DNA of 38,280 bases from a virus, in IMG/VR virus record IMGVR_UViG_3300048591_000435, positions 1-38,280 of that record. One strand, written 5' to 3'. Below are positions 7,898-15,127 of the stretch, in pieces (positions within the stretch are counted from its first letter, which is position 1; each line of letters opens with the position of its first letter). The notes beneath the pieces are model-generated. The model searched no databases. It saw only the letters and a program-made list of their open reading frames with translations, and was not told where the DNA came from. The position numbers were made by a program, and so were the translations under genes.

Positions 7898-8752
7898 TTA
7901 GGCGCCCTTCGCCCAGACGCCGTGGTCGTCGCGGGTCTCGATGACACCCCAGATAGCCGAGATGGCGACCTGTTCCGAGAGGTTCTGAATGTCATCGAAC
8001 TTGCGCGTGCGTGGCGCCATGCGCATACCCATCGCGATGGCATCGCGCTGGTAGATGGCGTTGTCGTGGCCCGCCGCGTTCGTGCCTTCAACGTTGGTAC
8101 TGACCCAGGTGGTCAACCCGTAAATGTCCCCGAACGTGCCGCGGACGATGTTCCCACCGCCGCCCCGAGCGAAGTCGCTGGAGGTGTAGCGGTCCACGCC
8201 GAGCAGGCCCATCTTGCTAGCCGGCGACATGGCGAAATACCGCCCATCCATCGGAGCGTTCGCATCGTCGAGGTACTGGATCGCACGCCGAATGTCGTCG
8301 TCAGTCAGGTCCACCGCGAGGGTGCCTACTGGTTGCGTGAAGTTGTCCGGCAGGGCGGCGAGCGTGTCGTCAATCGAGGTGTCGAGCGCGTACGCCGCGG
8401 CCTTCGTGTACCACTTGGCCTGGTCGACGATACTAAGCGACTTCTCGAACTCTTCCAACTCGAAAGCTGAGTACATGTGCTGATTGATGGTCAGCGTGAC
8501 CGAGCCTTCAGTGGTCACGTCATACGTGATGTCGTTGCCCGAGTTGCCTTCAGACTTGGTCCTCGCGGCGCCCGAGTTCGGCACTGAGATGTTGCCCCAC
8601 TTGATCGTGGTGCCAACACGGGCCTCGTCGGTGTAACGCGTGGAAACGGTGCCGCTGAAGCCAAGGTTAGCCTCGCGGAATTCGATCACATCCTTCGAGG
8701 TGATCGCGGGGTTGTTCACAGCCCCCGTGGTGCTCGTGATGCTCGTGGACAA
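7898..8752 (-). CDS. Major capsid protein
   Basis: The 284-aa product is assigned as the coat protein from its position after the scaffold and from its text: an extended N-arm, VIEFREANLGFSGTV, a loop rich in Gly/Asn/Ser, then ALDTSIDDTLAALPDNF and a Gly-rich GGGGNIVRGTFGDIYGLTTWVSTNV segment followed by a C-terminal beta stretch with RMAPRTRKFDD, all typical of HK97-fold coats of short-tailed phages. The start is best placed at TTG 8752, which has GGGAG seven bases upstream; the longer reading frame upstream overlaps a separate zinc-ribbon gene and gives a Cys/Trp-rich nonsense start. No N-terminal protease domain is present. Confidence 0.78.
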   Translation of the reverse strand: MSTSITSTTGAVNNPAITSKDVIEFREANLGFSGTVSTRYTDEARVGTTIKWGNISVPNSGAARTKSEGNSGNDITYDVTTEGSVTLTINQHMYSAFELEEFEKSLSIVDQAKWYTKAAAYALDTSIDDTLAALPDNFTQPVGTLAVDLTDDDIRRAIQYLDDANAPMDGRYFAMSPASKMGLLGVDRYTSSDFARGGGGNIVRGTFGDIYGLTTWVSTNVEGTNAAGHDNAIYQRDAIAMGMRMAPRTRKFDDIQNLSEQVAISAIWGVIETRDDHGVWAKGA

Positions 8753-8756
8753 TTGA

Positions 8757-8903
8757 TTACTCCCGGTATTGCACCAGTTTTGGGTGGGAGAAAATGCACT
8801 CCAGAACGCACTTCGAGCAGACCAGCACTTCCCTGCCATCGACCTGGACGATTAACCCGTCCTTGCCGATCTCGCAGAGGTAACAGCTATCCACGGCGCG
8901 CAT
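8757..8903 (-). CDS. Small zinc-ribbon protein between scaffold and capsid, 48 aa
   Basis: ATG 8903 overlaps the scaffold end by 17 bases and the TAA lies 5 bases before the capsid start. The product holds CYLC (C7, C10) and CSKC (C29, C32), a treble-clef or rubredoxin-like four-Cys ribbon, with one extra Cys at 36. It is short, acidic-basic balanced and has no membrane segment. Function unknown; a metal-stabilised assembly factor or an RNA-binding ribbon are both possible. Confidence 0.65.
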   Translation of the reverse strand: MRAVDSCYLCEIGKDGLIVQVDGREVLVCSKCVLECIFSHPKLVQYRE

Positions 8904-9738
8904 TCGCAAGCAACTGTTCACGTCGCTCTTTCGGCAGTGCCATCCACCTCGCGGTGGGCATCGCCTCGATTTGCGCCAACGTCATCCGTCCTGGCACATC
9001 ACTCCCAGCAAGCTTTGCCGGCCCGGTAGCGCCCGGTTTCTGCAACCGCGCGACTTCCTGCGCCGACTGTTGTTTCTTCTTCTCTGCCTCGGTAAGGGCT
9101 TTCACCTTGCCGGGGACTTCCGTGTCTTCGATGGCCTGGCGCATGTACGCCAGCAGTCCGCTAACAGCTTTCGCCGCGTCACCGGACTGGATTGCCGCGC
9201 GTAGCTTCGACTCCGTTTCACGGGACGGTTTCCAGTCGGGGAAGGACGATTCAATCGTCTTGCTCCCAACCTCGTTCAGTTCCGTGAATACTTCGTGGTA
9301 GAGGTACGGCTTCGCACTCGTCTTGAAGCGGTCGATGAATTGCTTCATGACCACACCCTGTACGAGGGTGGCGACCTCTTCCGGCGATTTACCCTGTTCC
9401 GCCTGGCGAGCTGCCCAGGCCGCGATGTTGCGGATCTGTGCGGTGCCCCAGTCAGCGGTAAGAGATTGCCATTGAGCGTCGACCTGTTGCCGTTCAGCAA
9501 CCCTCGCCTGTTCCTGCGCTTCGGCTTGCGCCTGTGCCCGGAATTCTGCGAGCGCCGCTTCCTTCTCGGCCTCTACCTGCTCCCGCGTGTACGTCTCTGT
9601 TTCAGAGTCCCCATCGCCCGGGTCGGTTTCCGCCGTACCTTCGACCTGTGCCGTTTCCTCGAGTTGAGGTGCCGCGTCGTCGGTGCCGGTGGTTTCCGCT
9701 ACCGGGTCGAGAACTACTGTTCCCGTGTCGTCAGCCAA
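8887..9738 (-). CDS. Scaffold protein
   Basis: The start is TTG 9738, seven bases after GGAGG, giving 283 aa. The N-terminal 75 residues are very acidic (Asp, Glu, Thr). A long Gln/Ala/Glu coiled coil follows (EQVEAEKEAALAEFRAQAQ, about residues 50-95), then a helical middle, and a basic end (PKERREQLLANARRG) suited to capsid binding. This composition and its place before the capsid gene are typical of phage scaffolds. It follows a promoter and an intrinsic terminator (see 9771-9865), so its expression may be controlled separately from the genes upstream. Confidence 0.75.
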   Translation of the reverse strand: MADDTGTVVLDPVAETTGTDDAAPQLEETAQVEGTAETDPGDGDSETETYTREQVEAEKEAALAEFRAQAQAEAQEQARVAERQQVDAQWQSLTADWGTAQIRNIAAWAARQAEQGKSPEEVATLVQGVVMKQFIDRFKTSAKPYLYHEVFTELNEVGSKTIESSFPDWKPSRETESKLRAAIQSGDAAKAVSGLLAYMRQAIEDTEVPGKVKALTEAEKKKQQSAQEVARLQKPGATGPAKLAGSDVPGRMTLAQIEAMPTARWMALPKERREQLLANARRG

Positions 9739-9770
9739 CCAAAGACCTCCGGCAACTCCCGGTACAACGC

Positions 9771-9805
9771 AAAAAGCCCCGCCACGATCCAATCGCAGCG
9801 GGGCT
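9771..9805 (-). terminator. Intrinsic terminator/attenuator ahead of scaffold gene
   Basis: On the minus strand an 8-bp perfect stem AGCCCCGC/GCGGGGCT (arms 9798-9805 and 9775-9782) with a 15-base loop is followed by TTTTT. This is the clearest Rho-independent terminator for leftward transcription in the window. It lies about 30 bases after the predicted start of the 9839-9865 promoter and about 35 bases before the scaffold start codon. Confidence 0.8.
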
Positions 9806-9838
9806 CGTTAGAGTGTCCCGATGAGTGTTGCCGAGTTC

Positions 9839-9865
9839 AGAATACCATAGTTACGCGGTTGTCAA
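9839..9865 (-). promoter_or_regulatory. Leftward sigma70-type promoter with extended -10
   Basis: A perfect TTGACA (9865-9860) is followed after 15 bases by TATTCT (9844-9839), itself preceded by TGG, an extended -10 element. The extended -10 can compensate for the short spacer. The start would be near 9832, producing a leader that runs straight into the 9771-9805 terminator. Confidence 0.55.
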
Positions 9866-9969
9866 GCGGTTCCTGATTGTTCGAGTTTGCAGCAGCGGAA
9901 GCGGTACTTCGTCCCCTGCTCCCACCACCCCCGGGGCGAGCTACACCAGCGGCACCGCACCTCAACCAT
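9862..9969 (-). CDS. Small zinc-ribbon protein, 35 aa (tentative)
   Basis: ATG 9969 (GTG 9972 is also in frame) gives a 35-aa product with CRWC (C6, C9) and a later RFRCC (C26, C27), a plausible metal-binding fold like others in this genome. Its TGA is embedded in the TTGACA of the 9839-9865 promoter. No strong ribosome-binding site is visible. It stands head-to-head with the plus-strand 9990 gene, 20 bases apart. Confidence 0.45.
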   Translation of the reverse strand: MVEVRCRWCSSPRGWWEQGTKYRFRCCKLEQSGTA

Positions 9970-9989
9970 CACGCTTGACGCCACGGTGT

Positions 9990-10157
9990 ATGGTTGGGGA
10001 CGTGCTGAAACGTATAGGGGTTACCCTCGCGCAGTTCGCTGGGTGGGCTGTCGCTGTGGCGGTGTTCATCATCCTGCCAGCCTTCTGGCCCCCTATCGCG
10101 CTCGTCTGGCTCGTGCCTTTCATCTGGTGGATCTGGGAGAACGGCATCCGGCGCTGA
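9990..10157 (+). CDS. Plus-strand small membrane protein, 55 aa
   Basis: The ATG at 9990 opens a frame for 55 residues with an amphipathic start (MVGDVLKRIGVTLAQF), two hydrophobic segments (about 18-31 and 34-48, rich in Ala, Val, Ile, Trp) and a basic end NGIRR. The stop at 10155-10157 lies just beside the stop of the minus-strand giant gene, so the two converge. It is one of only two credible plus-strand genes. No Shine-Dalgarno precedes the ATG; GTG 10002 has GGGGA too close. The membrane pattern is too regular to be chance, but expression signals are weak. Confidence 0.5.
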   Translation: MVGDVLKRIGVTLAQFAGWAVAVAVFIILPAFWPPIALVWLVPFIWWIWENGIRR

Positions 10158-10158
10158 C

Positions 10159-13100
10159 TCATTCGAACTTCGCCGCCAGTCCTTCCTTGATCGCCTTCCT
10201 CGGGTTGTAGTACCCGTACCGCCATGCCTCGTAGGCGACCTCCTGGTTCTCCCACGACCATTGGTCCGTCCACTTCTTGCCGTACGCCTCCATGCCCTCC
10301 GCCGGCTTCTGCTGATTCAGCCATGCATTGATCTGCGTGACTGTGCCGATGTCATCGAGTGTGGCGCCGACTGAATCGAGCGCGACCTTCAGGGCGGCGC
10401 TACGCCAGTCGTCGTAGTGGGCGAAGTCCTTCGGGTTCACCGGCTGGGGGAGTCGCCCGTCGCCGTCCCAAGTGGGCACGTAATAGGCGACGTTGTGCCA
10501 GTTCTCATCGAGCCGGTCGAAGTATCCGCTGGCTTCGATCCTGTCGCGGACCGCCTCGAATTCCCGGACGGCCGGCGTGTCGATCTTGATGAGGCCGGTG
10601 TTCTTCGAGATGTACTCACTCTCGGCGGGCGTGAGGGTGGCCCGGTAGGCGTCCACCTTGTCCCAATCGAGTTTGCCGTCCGGCCCTTCGGCCGCAGCCA
10701 TCGCCGCATAGTACGGCTTGAGGATCGGGTCTTTCGTTTCGAGCTTCCCGGACTTGCGAAGCTCCGCGTAAATCTCATCGTTCGTGATGCGCAGTTCGTC
10801 CTTCCGCGCCTGATAGTCGCGCCGCCACTGCTCCGGGTCGAGGACGCCCTGTGACCGCATCGTGTCACTCGCCGTCTGCTGTTCAATCTTCTTGGCGAGC
10901 ACTTCCGCCGCGCGTTCACCCTCCGGCCCGAACGGCTCCAGCTTCCCGTACTTCTCCTGTACCTCCTGCTTCTCAATCGGGCTGAGGGCGCTGTACCCGC
11001 GTCCGCCATATGTCGGATCGTTCTTCACCTGGCGATCGATCTTGTCGTACTGGCTTTCGGTGTACGCGTTCACGCCGAGGACGTTCGCCGTGGTGAGTAC
11101 CTTCCCGACGCCCTCACGCGCAATTTGCGTAGTGATCGGCGGCAACGGAGCCATATCGAGCGTCCGTTCCTTCCAGTCCTTCCCCTTGCCCAAGTCGCCC
11201 CATGCATACCCGCGCCCAGGGTCGTAGCCAACGCCAATGCTGCCCAGGATCGGCCGCATCGCGGGCGACTGGCTGGAAATGAGCAATTTCCCCCATTCCT
11301 TCGCGATGTCCTTGGCTTGTTCCTCCCCGAAGCCCTCCCGGGCAAGGATGCCAATGGATCGCGCCATTGCCTTTGGCAACTGCTCCTGCGGGAACAGGTT
11401 CACGACCGTACCGTCTGCCAGCGTGATATTCCCGAATCCCGGCTTGGACGGGTCAAACTCGAACGGCTCGACACCGATCCAGTCGTTTATCCACTTCCCC
11501 ACCGCGTACGTCGCCGCGCCCGCCGAGGCGATTGTGGCGGCGGCAAGCACGCGCGTCTCACGCGATGCCGTGGGCGAAAGCAACCGAGCCACCTGGCCCA
11601 TCTGCTGCGCCTGTGCGCGGCGCATCGATGCAGACAACGCGAACGCCTTCTCTACATTCGCGCGGCTGGTCCGCTGCGCCAGTTGCCCGGCGCCCGTGGC
11701 AGCGTTCGCAAATGCCGCGGCGTTCCGCCGCACCGCCGCATCCGTGATATCGGCGCCGGCCGCCTTAGCCATGAGTAGGTTGCCCTCATAGATGAGGTTG
11801 CGCAACCCGCCGAGCACCGTCCCGAACTGAAAGTCCGTCAGTTTCTGGGTGGCAGGCACAAGAGCCTTTTCATCGAAGATGCGTCCCGGCTTGCCAAGTG
11901 CGCTAAACAATGTCTTCTGCTGCGAAAGGTCAACGCTTGCCCCGCGAGCACCCTGCACCACGCCGTCCAACTGGTACGCGACACGCTTCCCCAGCCCTTC
12001 AGTGATGTCCCCCAGCGGCTTCACGCCAACCACGCCCAGCGTCCGGTTGACGATGCCCGAGAGAATAGCGGCACTGTTCGTGGTTCCCGCCTTCAGGACT
12101 TGCTGGCCGAACACCGCGAGGTCACCGATGCCGAACTGCGTGTTCTTGATCGTTTGGGAGAGTGACGCAAGCGCAGCTACCGGGTCATCTCGCACACTCT
12201 GGTACGACGCAGGCTTGGCCTGGTCGAGGGAGCGCGTTACCCATTCTGGCACCTCGGCGCCGAACCGCCGCTTAATCTCAGCCTCACGTACCAGCTTCGC
12301 TGCGCCCCGTGCCATCTGCGGGGTCATACCCTGCATCTCCAGGGCAGACCGGAGGTTCGCCTCCTGCATGAGCAGCGCCGCCGTGTAGCTGTCCGCCACC
12401 TCACCCGTGGCGACAGCGTAGAGCGTGCGCACGATACCGGGGCCATCCTCCCCGAAGCCGTCGAGCACCTGGCGGTTGCGTTCCACCGCGAGGTCGATGC
12501 TGTCCACGAGCGCGGACTTGAGATCGTCGGACGCGTCCATCCGCGCTACGACGTTCTTGGCGAAGTTGATCGACTGCTCATCACTTGCGGTCAACCGCGC
12601 CTTGTTGCTGGATTGCATCTGGGCGCGGTGGGCCTTGTCTTGCTGTTCCGCGAGCCACTTCTCGTTCGACTGTTCCCCCCGCGCCAACCTTCGCGCGTAG
12701 TCGTCTGCCGTCGGGTCATCCAACCCCCGCGCCCATTCGTTCTGCGTCTTCTCCCAGTTGTCCGCCTTGAGCCTGTCCTGCTGCCGCCCGAGCCAATCCA
12801 TCTCCCGCGTTTCACGGCGGGCCACCATCTCTCCGAACGGGTCATCCAGAGGACTAGTCAGATCCCGCGCCCACTCAGCCTCAAACGCCTGCTTAGCCGC
12901 TTCCTCCTCAGAGAGCGCCGCCTTCGTCCCGGCCTGCGCTTCCTTGATACGCGCCTGCTCGGCTTTCTCCAGTTGCTTCCGTTCCAGGGTCTTCGCCCGT
13001 TCTGCCAGCACCCTGTCCGCCTCGTTCTCCTTGGCGATGGCACGCGCCCGCGCATCATCGACCGCCTTCGCCAGCCGCTTGTTCGTCGGGTCCATTCGCG

Positions 13101-15126
13101 CCTGGCGTTGCAGGTCGTCCGCGAGCTCATGCTGCCGTCGCGCCTGTGCCTCGAGCACCGCCGCCCGCTTGCCGTCTACCCGCGCCTGCTCGTTGATCTT
13201 CACGATGTCGTCGGGGGTCAGTTCGGCTACCGTGGCGATGCGCCCCGCGTTCGTCTCGCGGATGGCCCGCGCCACCTCATCGCCGTAGATCTGGCCCAGC
13301 ATCTTGATCTCGCCGGGTTGCAGCTTCTCGCCGTTCTGGAGCTTCGAGAGTGCCTTCGCCGCACGGAAGTTGTCGAACTGCTTGCCACCATTGAACTCGA
13401 TCGCTTCCTTCAGGAGCGAGAGCGTGGTGGCATCGTCCAGCCCGAGGGATTGGCCGGTGGGCAGCATCTTGCCCACACGGGCACCAGCGCTCATCGCATC
13501 GAGGGATTCTGCGAAGGTGTCCCCGAGGTTCTCGGTGGCGGCGGCGATGCCCTTCGCCTGCTGCACCCGCACCGCGTGGATGATCTCGTCAGCCTGCCCG
13601 GACTCGCGGAAGCGGCGCTGTTCGTCCAGCGCGTCCAGAAGCTTGCGACGCGGCTCGTTGAGCGCGGTATCGGCAGCGGCAGTCGGCGGCTTCGGGGGCA
13701 GTGCATCATCTGCCGCACCCGCGACCTGCGGGATGGCACGCCCGGGTGGCACCGTAATGTCCTTGGCGAACGCCGGGAACTGCGCTTCATCGCCCACCCG
13801 GAAGGGCGACGCCTTGTAGATGCTCGGGATGGCTTCGTCCACCGCGCCGAGATTCAGCGCCGCATCCAGCCCCTTGAGCCCGCCGTACGCGCCAACGCCG
13901 CCGAGCAAGCCGCCCGCGATACCACCGGCCACGCTCTGCCCCGCGTCGCTCCCCAGGAAGTTCAGCGCCTCATCCCCGAGCAGCACGTCCCGCCCAAGGA
14001 TCTCCGCGTCGATGTTCGGCACCGAGAAGTTGGGGATAACCTGCGGCGCGTACTCGGCGCCCATCTCGCTCCCCTTGTTACCCGCCGCGCCAACCGCAAT
14101 CTCGCCGGCGAGGCGCTTGCCCACGTTCCCGCTGAATGTGGAGCCAAGCACTGGCACGCTTGGCCCCACACCTGCGGTCAGCCATGTAGCCGGGGCTAGT
14201 GCCGCATCGGTCACATAACCCAGCCCATACGGCAGATCCTCCAGGTCGGCCCGCCCTCCGGTCACAAGGTCCGCGAACTGGTTACCTGAAACATTGGACT
14301 CCCATCGTTCCTGTTCCGTCGAACCGGTCAGCCTGTCCGCGACTTCGTTCGCGAGCTGGTACGGCACGGTGCCGACTTCCGCGATGTTCCCGAGCGCGTT
14401 CTTGAACCCGCCCCACAACCCGCCGCCTTCCCGGCCAGGAAGCGCAAACGTCTCCTGATTCCCCCAGAAGGACGTAGCCCCCGGTTCCGGCGCAACCGTC
14501 TCGCGCCCAGACCCCCACGGGTTGCCGGAAGGGTCGGAGGTGAACGCTGGCCCCGAATCGAACGGCGCGGCGTTGTCGTGCTCCATGATCGCCTGCCACG
14601 CCTGCTGATACTGGTCGGGCGTCATCCACTGGCTAAACTTGTCGTCCCAGATGTTCCCGCTCGGGTCGTACCAGAGCCCGTTGTACCAGCGGTTGCCGCT
14701 CCCTGGCTCCTCATACACGCCACCGCCGGGCATCTCGTACTGCGGCTGATACTCCATGCCGGCCTGCCACTGCTGCGCCGCAGCGTCCACATAGGGCGTC
14801 CCATCGCTGTTCAACCACGACGCGCCGCCGTCGAGGGTGTAGTGGCCCAACCCGTCGTCGTACCGCTGCCCCATGTTCCCGATGTTGAAGTCATCGAAGG
14901 CGGGGCCGTTGAGCGAGTACGTGTTGCCGAAGGACTCCATTGCGCCGGCGGTTGATACCGGCGCGGGCGCGGCTGCGTACGAACGCGCATCGCCCCACGT
15001 CGCGCCATCGTCGTAGCTGAAGTGCCCGAGGCCGTCATCCCACGCGCCGACGTTCTCGTTGAAGTACGGCTCCGGCGACGGCTCGTAGGAGTTGAGTTCC
15101 TCCAACCCCTCGGTGGTGACGCGCAT
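10159..15126 (-). CDS. Giant internal virion/ejection protein, 1655 aa
   Basis: This is the largest gene. Residues 20-200 repeat a DDGLGHYTLDGGASW-like unit rich in Tyr, Trp, Asp and Gly. Around 390-420 is a Gly/Ala hydrophobic stretch (SVAGGIAGGLLGGVGAYGG). Residues about 640-850 are a long charged coiled coil full of Glu, Arg, Ala and Lys. About 1185-1215 holds another hydrophobic stretch, followed by FGNITLADGTVVNLFPQEQLP, text that resembles the large polyvalent-protein-associated regions of phage. Size, coiled coils, hydrophobic spans and position between portal and scaffold fit an ejection protein that crosses the cell envelope in short-tailed phages. No clear protease or transglycosylase motif was seen. 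It starts just after the TGA of the 880-aa gene. Confidence 0.65.
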   Translation of the reverse strand: MRVTTEGLEELNSYEPSPEPYFNENVGAWDDGLGHFSYDDGATWGDARSYAAAPAPVSTAGAMESFGNTYSLNGPAFDDFNIGNMGQRYDDGLGHYTLDGGASWLNSDGTPYVDAAAQQWQAGMEYQPQYEMPGGGVYEEPGSGNRWYNGLWYDPSGNIWDDKFSQWMTPDQYQQAWQAIMEHDNAAPFDSGPAFTSDPSGNPWGSGRETVAPEPGATSFWGNQETFALPGREGGGLWGGFKNALGNIAEVGTVPYQLANEVADRLTGSTEQERWESNVSGNQFADLVTGGRADLEDLPYGLGYVTDAALAPATWLTAGVGPSVPVLGSTFSGNVGKRLAGEIAVGAAGNKGSEMGAEYAPQVIPNFSVPNIDAEILGRDVLLGDEALNFLGSDAGQSVAGGIAGGLLGGVGAYGGLKGLDAALNLGAVDEAIPSIYKASPFRVGDEAQFPAFAKDITVPPGRAIPQVAGAADDALPPKPPTAAADTALNEPRRKLLDALDEQRRFRESGQADEIIHAVRVQQAKGIAAATENLGDTFAESLDAMSAGARVGKMLPTGQSLGLDDATTLSLLKEAIEFNGGKQFDNFRAAKALSKLQNGEKLQPGEIKMLGQIYGDEVARAIRETNAGRIATVAELTPDDIVKINEQARVDGKRAAVLEAQARRQHELADDLQRQARMDPTNKRLAKAVDDARARAIAKENEADRVLAERAKTLERKQLEKAEQARIKEAQAGTKAALSEEEAAKQAFEAEWARDLTSPLDDPFGEMVARRETREMDWLGRQQDRLKADNWEKTQNEWARGLDDPTADDYARRLARGEQSNEKWLAEQQDKAHRAQMQSSNKARLTASDEQSINFAKNVVARMDASDDLKSALVDSIDLAVERNRQVLDGFGEDGPGIVRTLYAVATGEVADSYTAALLMQEANLRSALEMQGMTPQMARGAAKLVREAEIKRRFGAEVPEWVTRSLDQAKPASYQSVRDDPVAALASLSQTIKNTQFGIGDLAVFGQQVLKAGTTNSAAILSGIVNRTLGVVGVKPLGDITEGLGKRVAYQLDGVVQGARGASVDLSQQKTLFSALGKPGRIFDEKALVPATQKLTDFQFGTVLGGLRNLIYEGNLLMAKAAGADITDAAVRRNAAAFANAATGAGQLAQRTSRANVEKAFALSASMRRAQAQQMGQVARLLSPTASRETRVLAAATIASAGAATYAVGKWINDWIGVEPFEFDPSKPGFGNITLADGTVVNLFPQEQLPKAMARSIGILAREGFGEEQAKDIAKEWGKLLISSQSPAMRPILGSIGVGYDPGRGYAWGDLGKGKDWKERTLDMAPLPPITTQIAREGVGKVLTTANVLGVNAYTESQYDKIDRQVKNDPTYGGRGYSALSPIEKQEVQEKYGKLEPFGPEGERAAEVLAKKIEQQTASDTMRSQGVLDPEQWRRDYQARKDELRITNDEIYAELRKSGKLETKDPILKPYYAAMAAAEGPDGKLDWDKVDAYRATLTPAESEYISKNTGLIKIDTPAVREFEAVRDRIEASGYFDRLDENWHNVAYYVPTWDGDGRLPQPVNPKDFAHYDDWRSAALKVALDSVGATLDDIGTVTQINAWLNQQKPAEGMEAYGKKWTDQWSWENQEVAYEAWRYGYYNPRKAIKEGLAAKFE

Positions 15127-15127
15127 C

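Noticed and set aside
7031-8470. 479-codon plus-strand frame over the capsid and neighbouring genes
   Set aside because: Antisense to three well-supported minus-strand genes with good ribosome-binding sites; composition is Arg/His/Val-rich as expected of a shadow.
8753-8839. Longer N-terminus for the capsid protein
   Set aside because: It overlaps the 48-aa zinc-ribbon gene and lacks a ribosome-binding site; TTG 8752 fits better.
12613-14199. 528-codon open frame on the plus strand within the giant gene
   Set aside because: It is the antisense shadow of a high-GC coding region: Leu/Arg/Val-rich text, no ribosome-binding site and no domain logic, while the minus-strand frame reads as a proper protein.
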